Below are positions 15,320-23,945 of a stretch of 36,197 nucleotides of DNA, in pieces. Each line of letters opens with the position of its first letter. Within the stretch, counting starts at the first letter, position 1. Under the pieces are notes generated by a model that was not told where the DNA came from, made no database searches, and saw only the letters and a list, made by a program, of their open reading frames with translations. The DNA is taken from positions 1-36,197 of the forward strand of contig JAQUVD010000038.1 of the NCBI GenBank assembly GCA_028693555.1, in the 5' to 3' direction. The position numbers and the translations under genes were made by a program. This stretch comes from Hespellia sp. (GTDB taxonomy: Bacteria > Bacillota > Clostridia > Lachnospirales > Lachnospiraceae).

Positions 15320-16378
15320 ATGATCGATAAAAGCACATACCATGAACAAGAAAAGATAGAAAAAACCATCCGTTTAAGAGAACTGATGTCTGAACTTCCG
15401 CCTTACGTTACGGATTACTTTCGGGCAAATGAAGCCTCAACATCCGTAAACTCACGCATCTCCTATGCATATGATTTAAAAGTATTTTTTCAGTTTTTAC
15501 AAAGCAAGAATCCTGACATTGGAAAACATCCTATTCGTGGTATCACTCTCGCCATGCTGAGCGAACTAAAATTGATTGATTTTGAAGAATATCAGGAACA
15601 TCTCAAACTGTATAATGCCACCGATACAGATAAAACATTAACGAATGGAGCGCAGGGAATTTCCAGAAAACTTTCTTCTCTGCGAAGCCTCTTTTCCTTC
15701 TTATACAAGCATGAAATGATTGCAGAGAATATAACCGAGAAGATCCAAATGCCTAAGATCCATGATAAAGCAATCATTCAGCTAGATCCGGATGAAATAG
15801 CACTCCTACTCGATTATATCGAAGATTGCGGAAAAGATCTTTCCCCCCACAAATTAGTTTATTACAAGAAGACAGCAAAACGAGATTTTGCCATTTTTAC
15901 GCTGCTTCTGGGTACCGGTATCCGAGTTTCGGAATGTGTGGGGCTGGATATTAATGATGTAGATTTCAAAAGTAACGGTCTTCGCATTATCCGAAAGGGC
16001 GGAAATGAAATGATTGTCTACTTTGGCTCGGAGGTGTGTAGTGCCTTAGAAAGCTACCTGGAGGAGCGAACCAAGGTGACACCTATTACTGGCCATGAGA
16101 ATGCACTTTTCCTTTCCATGCAGAAGAAACGAATCAGTGTAGCGGCAGTAGAGAATCTCGTAAAAAAATACACCGAAGCAACTGTCCAGTTAAAAAAAAT
16201 CACACCACATAAGCTTCGCAGTACCTATGGCACAAATCTATATAGGGAGACCGGAGATATCTATCTGGTGGCAGATGTTCTGGGACATAGTGATGTGAAT
16301 ACCACAAAGAAGCATTATGCAAAAAATGCGGATGACCGGCGGCGTGCCGCTGCTTCTGCTGTAAGACTTCGTGAATAA
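15320..16378 (+). CDS. Tyrosine recombinase/integrase (XerC/D-like)
   Basis: Site-specific recombinase with a complete catalytic set: Arg in GTGIRVSE (about residue 202), Lys in RKGGNE, His-x-x-Arg in HKLRSTYG (about 297), His in LGHSDVNTT (about 321) and nucleophile Tyr in KKHYAKN (about 332). The N-terminal half has the SAM-like DNA-binding helices (VNSRISYAYDLKVFFQFL). 352 aa matches Xer-type enzymes. ATG follows an AGGAG site 9 nt away, and a good promoter lies upstream. It is divergent from the 196-aa/HipA operon. No flanking tRNA or att-like direct repeat was found, so it may be a stand-alone Xer-like enzyme rather than the integrase of a recognisable island. Confidence 0.92.
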   Translation: MIDKSTYHEQEKIEKTIRLRELMSELPPYVTDYFRANEASTSVNSRISYAYDLKVFFQFLQSKNPDIGKHPIRGITLAMLSELKLIDFEEYQEHLKLYNATDTDKTLTNGAQGISRKLSSLRSLFSFLYKHEMIAENITEKIQMPKIHDKAIIQLDPDEIALLLDYIEDCGKDLSPHKLVYYKKTAKRDFAIFTLLLGTGIRVSECVGLDINDVDFKSNGLRIIRKGGNEMIVYFGSEVCSALESYLEERTKVTPITGHENALFLSMQKKRISVAAVENLVKKYTEATVQLKKITPHKLRSTYGTNLYRETGDIYLVADVLGHSDVNTTKKHYAKNADDRRRAAASAVRLRE

Positions 16379-16781
16379 TGAATATTAAGCATGAGTTCAT
16401 GCAAATTCAAATTAGTTTTTCTTTTAAACCAGCAGTATCTTGCTCTTTGTAAGAAAAAATATCTTAGAAATGTCTTTTTGCTTCGCTCAGAGGACATTTC
16501 TAGGAATGGAAAACCGTCTTTTTTGAAGGAACTTTCAAAAAATGACCTAAGAAGTAGCTTAACAAAGTAAAGATGAAGTACTTTTCTTTTCAATAGAAAC
16601 AGATGTAAGATGCACATGTTGCTTGCTCTGTCTGAGTGATTAATTTGCAGTACACACATCAGAAATGCTATTCTGGTTTCGCTACAGATTAAATGTATTA
16701 TTTAATAATACCATTTTTCTACGACACATATCGTACAAGGGGATTCCATTTTATTGCGAATTATCTATAGCCGTAAACTTA
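16379..16781. other. Gene-free gap with shared terminator-like hairpin
   Basis: No gene supported. TAGAAATGTC (16465-16474) pairs with GACATTTCTA (16493-16502). On the minus strand it is soon followed by a T6 run, so it may end transcripts of the 252-aa gene; on the plus strand it is the first hairpin after the recombinase. A second inverted repeat, TTTTTTGAA / TTCAAAAAA, lies at 16519-16542. Confidence 0.5.
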
Positions 16782-17540
16782 TCACAATTTCTTATGTTTC
16801 TCCATAATCCGGCTTCGCCATTGTCTGCCTTTTGCTCCGAAATGTTTTCCTATATACTCTCTCCTATCAGCAGTAATTATATTCTGGCTATCACGCTGCA
16901 CTCTACATACTTTCATCTGATTAGTACACAATTTTCTGGTTTTTCTAAGTGCATCGCATTTCTTACACAATTCTTGATGTTCTCGTTTGATCTTTCTAAT
17001 GTTTTTTGCTTCATTGGCGTTATCCATTTCCTTTTTTAATCCGTCGATTTGTGACTGTATTCTATCAATTGTATCTGAGAGCAATACGTTTATTTTTTTT
17101 AGTCCTACAAGTTCCACTGTTAATTTATCGGCTAATGTAAATGATGTGTAGTGTAATCCTATATAATAATAAAAATCCGCTTTCTTTTTATTTATTTGCC
17201 AATATTCTGTTATTTCCCGTTCAGCATCTGCTGCTTTTCTCAAAATCATTTCGGCTGATTGCGTTACTTGAACATTTAATGCCCTATTGTTTTCACCTAT
17301 CATATCGTCCAGCTGTTCCAAACAACCATATAATTTTCGAATACTCTGTTGATGTTCTACAGGTGTATTATTATATATTTCGGTGCTATATTCCTTGCTT
17401 CGTATATGATAATACCCATCATTATTTTTTTGTAAATTATTTTGCTTATGATATATTATTCTAAGTATTATAAATATGACAATTATAATACTCATACCTA
17501 TGATTCCTAAAAAGATATATGATTTCATCCACTTCACCAA
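16782..17540 (-). CDS. Membrane-anchored coiled-coil protein, unknown function
   Basis: One hydrophobic segment near the N-terminus (YIFLGIIGMSIIIVIFIILR, about residues 8-27) followed by a basic IYHK, then a long charged helical region with likely coiled coils (GLKKEMDNANEAKNIRKIKR) and four scattered Cys. The topology suggests an N-terminal anchor with a cytoplasmic or external helical body. The start is uncertain: TTG 17540, GTG 17537 or ATG 17528, none with a strong ribosome site. This fits translational coupling, since the upstream gene stops 6 nt away. Probably partners the 229-aa protein. No family recognised. Confidence 0.7.
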   Translation of the reverse strand: MVKWMKSYIFLGIIGMSIIIVIFIILRIIYHKQNNLQKNNDGYYHIRSKEYSTEIYNNTPVEHQQSIRKLYGCLEQLDDMIGENNRALNVQVTQSAEMILRKAADAEREITEYWQINKKKADFYYYIGLHYTSFTLADKLTVELVGLKKINVLLSDTIDRIQSQIDGLKKEMDNANEAKNIRKIKREHQELCKKCDALRKTRKLCTNQMKVCRVQRDSQNIITADRREYIGKHFGAKGRQWRSRIMEKHKKL

Positions 17541-17546
17541 CCCATT

Positions 17547-18236
17547 TCACATTCTCTTTAACTTTTTTTCCAGTCCTAAATATTCATCAAAAGAAAGCCT
17601 CTCTTCTTGTCTCAACATTTCAGCAAGCACATTACAGACCCCTGAAACTGCATTACTATTATATCTATCCATATTATCAACTAGCTTTTTTGCAATAAAA
17701 AATGTAATATCAGATTTTTTAACACCATCATTAATCGAGCCATTAACAAATTGTCTATACATTGCACATTTCATTTCATTCTCGCGAACCGTATCTATGT
17801 ACCGTCTATCAATATTGTTAAAATGTTCAGTTACTGCGCTATTCACTTCCTTAATCATTCGTCTTGTGTTATGGTCGATCAGATAAGAGTTTCTCAAATA
17901 TGCTGCTTCCATGCAATCTACTGATTGTTGAAAAGCCTTGTCTATATACATCTGCACTGCCATATTACTATTCTGAATCCTAGCTATTTCTATTTGAGCA
18001 TTCAATCGTACTTCTTCTAAATTGGTTACATATTTTAAAGCTTTAGCTCGATACTTCATTTCTTTAATCATTCCATAGTTTTGAATCGCACCATCAACTG
18101 TGTGTGCAATTATTGAAACGGGTTCGTGTTCAAGTAAGAGTCTAGCGACTTCCATAGATTTTTCAAAAATACCATTCTTTTTGGGTGGCATAAACTCAGT
18201 TATAGCCTGTACGGTTGGAAGCAGTTCACTTTTCAT
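17547..18236 (-). CDS. Uncharacterised 229-aa helical protein
   Basis: Predicted all-alpha and cytoplasmic: no signal or membrane segment, and amphipathic runs such as MIKEVNSAVTEHFNNIDRRY. ATG with a GGAGG site 8 nt upstream. The next gene begins 6 nt after its stop, so the pair is tightly coupled. The first 60 residues contain PPKKNGIFEKSMEVARLLLE, possibly a linker into a helical bundle. Nothing indicates an enzyme. The soluble plus membrane-anchored pairing and the Abi_2 neighbour make a defence or phage-related role conceivable, but this is context only. Confidence 0.7.
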   Translation of the reverse strand: MKSELLPTVQAITEFMPPKKNGIFEKSMEVARLLLEHEPVSIIAHTVDGAIQNYGMIKEMKYRAKALKYVTNLEEVRLNAQIEIARIQNSNMAVQMYIDKAFQQSVDCMEAAYLRNSYLIDHNTRRMIKEVNSAVTEHFNNIDRRYIDTVRENEMKCAMYRQFVNGSINDGVKKSDITFFIAKKLVDNMDRYNSNAVSGVCNVLAEMLRQEERLSFDEYLGLEKKLKRM

Positions 18237-18764
18237 ATGTTAATCCTCCATTCTTTTTTCCTTTTGAACCATCTCAGTCTTTCATTTGGATATTAAGATA
18301 ATAATATTATAAATCACCGATTTGCTAAATACAATCTGCTATCCTTATAATCTACTGAATAAGAACAAAAAACATCATGAAAAGGCATAATATCAAGCTT
18401 TTCACAGACCTTTTCATCTTATTTCTAATTGGTTTATTTTCGCTTATACATTGAACAATAGGCACCTGTCAGAGCAAAACAACACGCAACAAGCATTAAA
18501 ATCCCCTCTTTACAAGAAAAGATGTGATAAATAGAATGGAATAAATAAATTTTACTCATTGAAACAAAAAATCTCCTATATTGTATCTAGCAACATACAA
18601 TATAGAATACTTTACAATCCATAGTTTTTTCAGAAATTAACTGATTATTGAATATTGATAACCCTATTATAAATTTCGGAATTTATTTGTTTTTTCTGCA
18701 TAAACTATTGTGAACTGGATGGTATAATGACTTGAATATCGCAAAAGTCCTTGTGAAATTTCCA
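18237..18764. other. Gene-free gap with 11-bp hairpin
   Basis: Very A/T-rich with no gene supported. CTATATTGTAT (18576-18586) and ATACAATATAG (18595-18605) form a perfect 11-bp stem with an 8-nt loop and no T run. It could be an operator or a short RNA element. The 229-aa gene's promoter should lie in the left part but I could not fix it. Confidence 0.4.
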
Positions 18765-18793
18765 TTGACAGCATTATTAAAGTACGCTATACT
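18765..18793 (+). promoter_or_regulatory. Strong promoter of the Abi_2 RNA/gene module
   Basis: Consensus TTGACA, 17-nt spacer, TATACT. It is placed so that transcription starts at about 18800, at the conserved RNA blocks rather than near the coding start. Confidence 0.85.
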
Positions 18794-18798
18794 TATTC

Positions 18799-18863
18799 CA
18801 GTGAATAGATTGCAGTAGCTTGCGAGGCCTGCGATCGGAGGAGTCCCTGCGGGGACTCCTTTT
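18799..18863 (+). ncRNA. Abi_2-associated leader RNA with terminator hairpin (abiF-RNA-like)
   Basis: About 40 nt of conserved leader (CAGTGA, TTGCAG, CTTGCGAGGCCTGCGA, CGGA) is shared nearly base for base with the relic at 1081-1150; GCAG/CTGC pairing is kept in both. It ends in a 9-bp hairpin, AGGAGTCCC-tgcg-GGGACTCCT, plus a short T run, 10 nt before the GGAGGT ribosome site. The order promoter, structured RNA, leaky terminator, toxin-like gene is that of type III toxin-antitoxin loci, and an abiF RNA motif has been described in this position. Whether this RNA inhibits the protein is inference. Confidence 0.8.
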
Positions 18864-18885
18864 AACATTTATACGGAGGTAAATT

Positions 18886-19827
18886 ATGCCAAAGCCATTC
18901 ATGACTTATGAACAACAAATACAAAAACTACGCGATAAAAATCTGATTATAACAGATAGCGCAGAGGCAAAAGCTATACTTCAGCAGGATGGTTACTATG
19001 CTTTAATTACAGGGTACAAGGATTTATTTAAAAATCCATCCACAAAAAACTACCGTGATGGCACCACCTTGCAAGACATACTTGCTTTATATCAGTTTGA
19101 TGAACAGTTGCGTGAGCTAACACTCCGCCATCTTTTACATATTGAACGACACATTCGTTCTTCCCTTAGTTATGCATTCTGTGACAAATTTGGCGAACAA
19201 CAAAGTGCCTATCTGAATCCGTCAAACTATGACAATACAAAGAAAAAGAGCAATGCTATCAACCGCCTAATTACAAAGCATCTCTCCCCGTTGTTAACTA
19301 GGCAGTCATCCTATCCATTTCTTGAACACAATAAAAAAGTTCACGGAAATGTTCCGCTCTGGGTAATGGTAAATGCACTTTCCTTTGGTACATTATCAAA
19401 AATGTATGAATTGTCAGCCCCTAAAGTCCAATATGCCGTAAGCCATGACTTTGTTGCTGTTAATGAAAAGAAATTAGGACAGATTTTGGATGTATTAACT
19501 GATTACCGAAACTTATGTGCGCATAATGAACGAATGTTTTCTCATAGATGTGCGAAAAAGGATATTCCTGATTTTTCGCTACATAAAAAACTGGCTATTC
19601 CTACACGAGGCAGTTATTATCTCTGTGGAAAGCGTGATTATTTTGCAGTTGTCCTTGCCTTTCGTTATTTACTACCAAACTCGGAATTTCTGAGATACAA
19701 GTCTCAGCTCAGTCAATTAATTGAAAAAGCCATAAGTAGCAACCAACAGATTTCCCATGATGATCTGCTTAACATTATGGGGTTTCCAGAAAACTGGGGG
19801 AAAATCACTACCTATCGGAAAATATAA
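18886..19827 (+). CDS. Abi_2 family abortive-infection protein (AbiD/AbiF-like, HEPN RNase)
   Basis: Full-length (313 aa) member of the Abi_2 family. The N-terminus KPFMTYEQQIQKL and the YYALITGYKDLF segment are family hallmarks, and RNLCAHNERMF near residue 208 contains the HEPN R-x4-H motif expected to cleave RNA. Family members (AbiD, AbiD1, AbiF of lactococci) block phage growth by harming the infected cell. ATG with a GGAGGT site. It is the only plus-strand gene in this area and is preceded by a structured RNA with a terminator, probably its control element. It appears intact and likely functional; the trigger is unknown. Confidence 0.9.
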   Translation: MPKPFMTYEQQIQKLRDKNLIITDSAEAKAILQQDGYYALITGYKDLFKNPSTKNYRDGTTLQDILALYQFDEQLRELTLRHLLHIERHIRSSLSYAFCDKFGEQQSAYLNPSNYDNTKKKSNAINRLITKHLSPLLTRQSSYPFLEHNKKVHGNVPLWVMVNALSFGTLSKMYELSAPKVQYAVSHDFVAVNEKKLGQILDVLTDYRNLCAHNERMFSHRCAKKDIPDFSLHKKLAIPTRGSYYLCGKRDYFAVVLAFRYLLPNSEFLRYKSQLSQLIEKAISSNQQISHDDLLNIMGFPENWGKITTYRKI

Positions 19828-19867
19828 TTACTTTTTTTAAAAATATATCAAATGATCTGACAATAAA

Positions 19868-19908
19868 TAAAAAAGATGCCACACAGAAATATTAACTTTC
19901 TGTGTGGC
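19868..19908 (-). terminator. Terminator of the 490-aa gene
   Basis: 12-bp perfect stem, GCCACACAGAAA / TTTCTGTGTGGC, with a 7-nt loop and, on the minus strand, a T6 run after CATC. It can also stop plus-strand Abi_2 transcription. Confidence 0.85.
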
Positions 19909-19932
19909 TGTAATGTGTTGTATTTCTTCCTT

Positions 19933-21378
19933 TCATAATGTGACAGATTGAATCTTCGTATATACACGAAATTCATGTGCTCTAACAAAAGTTTTCCCTT
20001 CCGGGAGCTCCAATCCAAATTCAGCTGCATATTGTACAGCCTCCACGGATGCCTGGTAATTTGCCGGAAGATTTCGAATATATCCACTTTTTGCACGTAT
20101 CTCTTCTTTATAATTTTCTTTTACATAATTACGTTTCTTATTTGATGCTTTTTCACTTTTGGTATTCTTCTGTTCATAGGTATACGATACCAATGGCTGG
20201 TATGGATAATGGAATTCCTTTTCCGGATGATCCACCTGCTTTACCGCATAATTCTTCTTTCGATCTATCACATAGTCACAGGTAAGTATCATATAATTTT
20301 CCAGAATGAAGTTTTCAATCTCCAAATGCCACTCTGGGTGATCAGTAAAACCATAAATGCTGTAGAATATCTGTGATTTCGTATGGTAGCGGCCGGAATA
20401 CTCTCCGTTATTATGTGTTGTCACCTTATACAGCAGTACTATTTCTTCATTATAAAAGATCTCCTGAAAGAAAATTTCCTTAATGTCCCCAGCATTTACA
20501 TAACATGCTTTTACACCTGTTACGGGAAGCATATAATTCCGATGCCTAAGTTTCTCCTTGTAGAGATCTGTCTTTTTCCACTGACGTGGAAATTCCGGCA
20601 TATAATGCATATAAATCTGATGCAGCATAATCTCCGGTGTATTCTCAGATAAATAGGGCACCATGGTGTAGTTGTTATTATCATAGACTTTTACTCTACT
20701 TTCTAACAGTCTGAGTTCTTCCCATGAATGAATTGTATACCCATATGGCTTGTAAGCCCTATACAATTCTTTCTCCGATATATCCACTCTCCCTTTTAGG
20801 AATCCTTGGTATTTCTTTTCTAGTTCATAACAGCCAGCATCACTATAAGGATGTGGATTCTTTTGAAACATCAAGTTCCCAGATTCGTCAATTCCCGATA
20901 CATTATCCTCCATATGATTTCTGCAGAAATAGCAGGTCTGCTGCATCAAAAGGCTAATATAGGCATCAAATATGGCCTGATGTCCCATGACAATCTTCTG
21001 CTTTCGATGCTGTTCCAGTATAACGCAAAAATCAAAAAAGTCGCGATACAGATGATTCTCTTCAATATAACAGCAGGTATTCAGATAGAACATATCCAGG
21101 TTTTTCACAAACCTTTCGGGGTTTATAACTGCTTCTTCCATTTGTATCTCATAGAGACGAATAAATTTTTTTACCTTTGGCTCATTACACTTCAGGTAAA
21201 TTGCAAGTTCAAAGTCCGAAAAATTAATCTGCGAAACATGATGTATTACCATGGATGCTATATTGACTGTTCTTTTTCGTAATATCCACGAATGCCATGA
21301 GGAAGACCCTCGGGCTCCATATTTTTTTTGATAATCGAGTAATATCTCTATTTCATTTCTTTTTATATTGTTCTCCAC
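19933..21378 (-). CDS. Uncharacterised protein, about 481 aa
   Basis: Not recognised. Mixed alpha/beta with many aromatic residues. It has a CYFCRNH motif (around residue 155) that could bind metal with other Cys/His, a central strand-rich region, and a basic C-terminus (SGYIRNLPANYQASVEA, TFVRAHEFRVY). No membrane segment. Start: the frame is open to a GTG at 21405, and an ATG at 21390 lies against the T run of the preceding terminator with no ribosome site; GTG 21378 is preceded by GGAGG at 5 nt and is my choice. It is separated by that terminator from the ATPase gene upstream. I considered a PcfJ-like assignment but see no diagnostic motif. Confidence 0.7.
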   Translation of the reverse strand: MENNIKRNEIEILLDYQKKYGARGSSSWHSWILRKRTVNIASMVIHHVSQINFSDFELAIYLKCNEPKVKKFIRLYEIQMEEAVINPERFVKNLDMFYLNTCCYIEENHLYRDFFDFCVILEQHRKQKIVMGHQAIFDAYISLLMQQTCYFCRNHMEDNVSGIDESGNLMFQKNPHPYSDAGCYELEKKYQGFLKGRVDISEKELYRAYKPYGYTIHSWEELRLLESRVKVYDNNNYTMVPYLSENTPEIMLHQIYMHYMPEFPRQWKKTDLYKEKLRHRNYMLPVTGVKACYVNAGDIKEIFFQEIFYNEEIVLLYKVTTHNNGEYSGRYHTKSQIFYSIYGFTDHPEWHLEIENFILENYMILTCDYVIDRKKNYAVKQVDHPEKEFHYPYQPLVSYTYEQKNTKSEKASNKKRNYVKENYKEEIRAKSGYIRNLPANYQASVEAVQYAAEFGLELPEGKTFVRAHEFRVYTKIQSVTL

Positions 21379-21390
21379 TTTTTCCTCCAT

Positions 21391-21428
21391 AAAAAAAGGA
21401 AACACTTCTTTTGATCGAAATGTTTCCT
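21391..21428 (-). terminator. Terminator of the AAA/DUF4143 gene
   Basis: AGGAAACA / TGTTTCCT stem with a 16-nt loop and seven T on the minus strand, 20 nt past the ATPase stop codon and immediately before the coding start of the next gene. Confidence 0.75.
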
Positions 21429-21448
21429 GCTCTCATACTATTTGATTG

Positions 21449-22807
21449 TTAGAATCTAAATTTCCCTATGCCGTATATAGGAATGGTGTAAATGCTATCT
21501 ACGACACCTCCATGCGTATTTCCCTTTGCAAAAAGAATGTAATCTGCCTTCTTCTTTGTCACAACATCTTGTATTGTCTTGCTGTTCTTTTTTCCTGCTT
21601 TTACCTCTATAGCATATGTTTTCTGGGTACGGATGGTTTTTGTATAGAAATCAATTTCTCCGTTTCCCAGTGTCGCAAATGCCGGAGTTTCCAATGCAAG
21701 CTCTCTGGAATGGCTCATGCGGCTTTTCAAATCAAGGAAGACAAAGTTTTCATTGCTGATACCTGCTATATCGCCTTCCGTGCAGCCTATCTGTGTCAGG
21801 AAGTAGTTCGTTAATCCTACGTCCATGAAATAACAGCGTGTTTTCGCCTTAAAGTCCATGATATTGCAATTTGGAATCTTTCCTGCAAATCCAATAATAC
21901 CTGAACTATAGAGCCAGTCTATCGCTCTGTTAACAGACGCTTTACTGATGTTACTGGAATAGTCTTTTACAACAAGACTTTGTAATTCTTCACTGAAGCT
22001 GTCCTTCTCAAAGCCCTTTTTTTCTTTCACGAGAATCCGCGCTACACTTGAAAAGAGATTGTCATATACTGCATCATCCAGAATATCCTCAAAATACCGT
22101 TTGCTTTCATTCGTAAATAACCTGATGATCTTTTTCAGTGTATTCCGACAGGTATCAAGCGAGTTTGTTTCCAAGTAGTCCAACACGACAGCCGGATATC
22201 CTCCAATGCTTAGATAAGTATGATACAAGTTTTCCAGTTCCCGATATACTGCTTCTTCTCCATCTCCAAATATCTGTAATTTCTCATACAAGGAGAGCTT
22301 ATCCATTGCTGACAGGAATTCTTCAAAATTCAATGTCTGAATTTGTATGGTATCAAGATCTCCCGCAGAATATTTAAACTCTTTGTTTAAAATCCGTCCA
22401 AGATAACTTCCTGTAATGATGAAATCACTCTTCAGATTTCGAGTAAATTCACGGACCCGATTGTAAATATCACTTGATTCCTGTATTTCATCAATGATGA
22501 CAATTGTATCTGAAGAATCTGTAAAGTCAGGATACTGTCTTCTGATCAGTTCATATACAGGATTTTCAGAAAATAATCCTCTTTTTATTTCATTTTTTAA
22601 TTCCGTATATTTCTCAAGAAACAGTTCACCGGAAAAATCCAGTAGATTGATATATATCTTCTGTTTATAGTGTTCATCCGCAAATTTGTTTACTATATAT
22701 GTTTTGCCAACCTGCCTGGCACCTGATATCTCCAAGGTAGATTTCCCCGGACGGTTTTTCCAGCTTATCAGTTGATCATATACCTTTCTTTTTAGATATT
22801 TTTGCAT
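21449..22807 (-). CDS. AAA-type ATPase with DUF4143 (nuclease-like C-terminus)
   Basis: Walker A GARQVGKT (residues 29-36) and Walker B IVIIDEIQ (about 101-108) are clear; ITGSYLGRIL resembles a sensor-1 strand. The C-terminal third is the DUF4143 region with GEIDFYT ... YAIEVKAGK, the D-ExK arrangement of the PD-(D/E)XK nuclease fold. This is the standard two-domain layout, and 452 aa is normal. These proteins are common in gut Firmicutes and Bacteroidetes; their role is unproven, with mobile-DNA or defence functions often suggested. It has its own promoter and terminator, so it is monocistronic. AGAGGTG site 5 nt before ATG. Confidence 0.9.
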   Translation of the reverse strand: MQKYLKRKVYDQLISWKNRPGKSTLEISGARQVGKTYIVNKFADEHYKQKIYINLLDFSGELFLEKYTELKNEIKRGLFSENPVYELIRRQYPDFTDSSDTIVIIDEIQESSDIYNRVREFTRNLKSDFIITGSYLGRILNKEFKYSAGDLDTIQIQTLNFEEFLSAMDKLSLYEKLQIFGDGEEAVYRELENLYHTYLSIGGYPAVVLDYLETNSLDTCRNTLKKIIRLFTNESKRYFEDILDDAVYDNLFSSVARILVKEKKGFEKDSFSEELQSLVVKDYSSNISKASVNRAIDWLYSSGIIGFAGKIPNCNIMDFKAKTRCYFMDVGLTNYFLTQIGCTEGDIAGISNENFVFLDLKSRMSHSRELALETPAFATLGNGEIDFYTKTIRTQKTYAIEVKAGKKNSKTIQDVVTKKKADYILFAKGNTHGGVVDSIYTIPIYGIGKFRF

Positions 22808-22845
22808 TTTTTCACCTCTTACGATACTTTCGCTATATTGTCCTA

Positions 22846-22874
22846 ATTATAACAGATACTGTAACTGTTTCCAA
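22846..22874 (-). promoter_or_regulatory. Promoter of the AAA/DUF4143 gene
   Basis: TTGGAA, 17 nt, consensus TATAAT on the minus strand, about 32 nt before the start codon. Confidence 0.7.
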
Positions 22875-22884
22875 TCACAAAGTG

Positions 22885-23160
22885 TTATTCAACATCTTCC
22901 TCTTCAGTATCATCCTCTTCCTCGCTCTCCCAGGGTGGAGGACCAAAGAGTTCTCTCCAGCACTGACCGCACATGCCTCCTTTAAGAAGCTCTCTTTCTG
23001 GCGGAGCTATATTGGGAAGCATGTCCTGAATGAAACCCTCCCCAGCTTCATAGAGCAATAAATTAACATATTCCGTCTCAGAAAGTTCCAGACTTTTTAT
23101 CTGTTTACATTGTGGGCACCGCTTTTCTACTGTTATCTTGTCCTGTTTTCTATTTCCCAT
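22885..23160 (-). CDS. Small zinc-ribbon protein (91 aa)
   Basis: Two Cys pairs, CPQC near the N-terminus and CGQC about 50 residues later, form a probable zinc ribbon. The tail is strongly acidic (EESEEEDDTEEEDVE-like) with a PPPW turn before it. A longer frame starts at 23187, but ATG 23160 has AAGGAG 7-8 nt upstream and overlaps the YkgJ-like stop by 11 nt, a normal coupled arrangement. Likely works with the YkgJ-like protein; function unknown. Confidence 0.75.
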   Translation of the reverse strand: MGNRKQDKITVEKRCPQCKQIKSLELSETEYVNLLLYEAGEGFIQDMLPNIAPPERELLKGGMCGQCWRELFGPPPWESEEEDDTEEEDVE

Positions 23161-23860
23161 GATATTCTCCTTCCGTTTCTGGTCCATAATTCAGTACAGC
23201 AATATGCATAAGCTCTAGCATCTTAGTACAGTTGTTCCGGAACTGTGGTATAAAGGGTTGTTCTATATCATATTTCAAATATAGAAGATTTATCATTGTA
23301 ACCCATATCCCCATCATCTTTTCTTTCTCACAATATGGTTCTATCTTCTGCACACTCTCACTTAACTGGACTATGCATTGTGACCACTCTTTAAAATATG
23401 GATCGTCAAGTGGAATGCCAAAACTTTCAAACCATTCTCTGACAGTATGCACTTCGGAATCATCTCCGCATTTCGGATTCATATAGCAAAAAATAAACGA
23501 TGTCTTTCCATCTTTTCTTTCAAGAATCCGGCCAATTGGAAACATGGCACACATTGCCGGTTTTGCATCGTGCACTACACATTTACATCCGTCTAAAAGA
23601 GAGCACCTTTTATTTGCTCCCGCCGGTAATAGTCTTACAATTGGTAGCCTGGAATTATCTCCAATATATGCTTCCGCATATGCCATCAATACAGTTTCAG
23701 GTTTCATATTCAGTTTCTTTGAAATACGAAACAGATCCTGTGGACTTAAAAGTATATCCTCCCTGTTACTGCAGCAGTCACCGCATTGCGTACAGTGAAA
23801 TTTGAATTTCTCATCTGGTTCAATTTTAAGTTCCAAAAAGTCTTCTATTCTGTCATCCAT
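23150..23860 (-). CDS. YkgJ-family cysteine-cluster protein
   Basis: The family signature is complete: CTQCGDCC near residue 20, then C-S-L-L-D-G-C-K-C-x-V-H followed by P-A-M-C-x-M-F-P, eight or more Cys expected to bind a metal or Fe-S cluster. The C-terminal half (from about residue 130) is helical and not part of the core domain. The function of YkgJ proteins is unknown; metal binding is inferred from cysteines. ATG has GAGG upstream. Coupled to the zinc-ribbon gene by an 11-nt overlap. Confidence 0.88.
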   Translation of the reverse strand: MDDRIEDFLELKIEPDEKFKFHCTQCGDCCSNREDILLSPQDLFRISKKLNMKPETVLMAYAEAYIGDNSRLPIVRLLPAGANKRCSLLDGCKCVVHDAKPAMCAMFPIGRILERKDGKTSFIFCYMNPKCGDDSEVHTVREWFESFGIPLDDPYFKEWSQCIVQLSESVQKIEPYCEKEKMMGIWVTMINLLYLKYDIEQPFIPQFRNNCTKMLELMHIAVLNYGPETEGEYHGK

Positions 23861-23880
23861 TCTCTAATCCTCTCTACAAT

Positions 23881-23901
23881 AAAAAAACAGCCTTATGGCT
23901 G
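23881..23901 (-). terminator. Terminator of the 69-aa gene
   Basis: CAGCC-ATAA-GGCTG followed by seven T on the minus strand, between the 69-aa gene and the YkgJ-like gene. Promoter for the latter must lie within or upstream of this short gap, or it relies on read-through. Confidence 0.85.
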
Positions 23902-23945
23902 CATCCTCTCAGTTACATTATTCCCTTTTCACCATCATTCCCAAT

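Noticed and set aside
16315-16659. 114-codon minus-strand frame beyond the recombinase
   Set aside because: Overlaps the 3' end of the recombinase on the other strand and spans hairpins; no ribosome site and no recognisable protein pattern.
15123-16781. Integrated island bounded by att sites around the recombinase
   Set aside because: No tRNA, no direct repeat pair and no excisionase were seen, so the recombinase cannot be tied to a defined element here.
20851-21282. 143-codon plus-strand frame
   Set aside because: Antisense to the ~481-aa gene, no ribosome site or promoter, hydrophobic random composition.
19933-21378. PcfJ-like or conjugation-protein assignment
   Set aside because: Only general aromatic-rich composition suggested it; no diagnostic motif was found.
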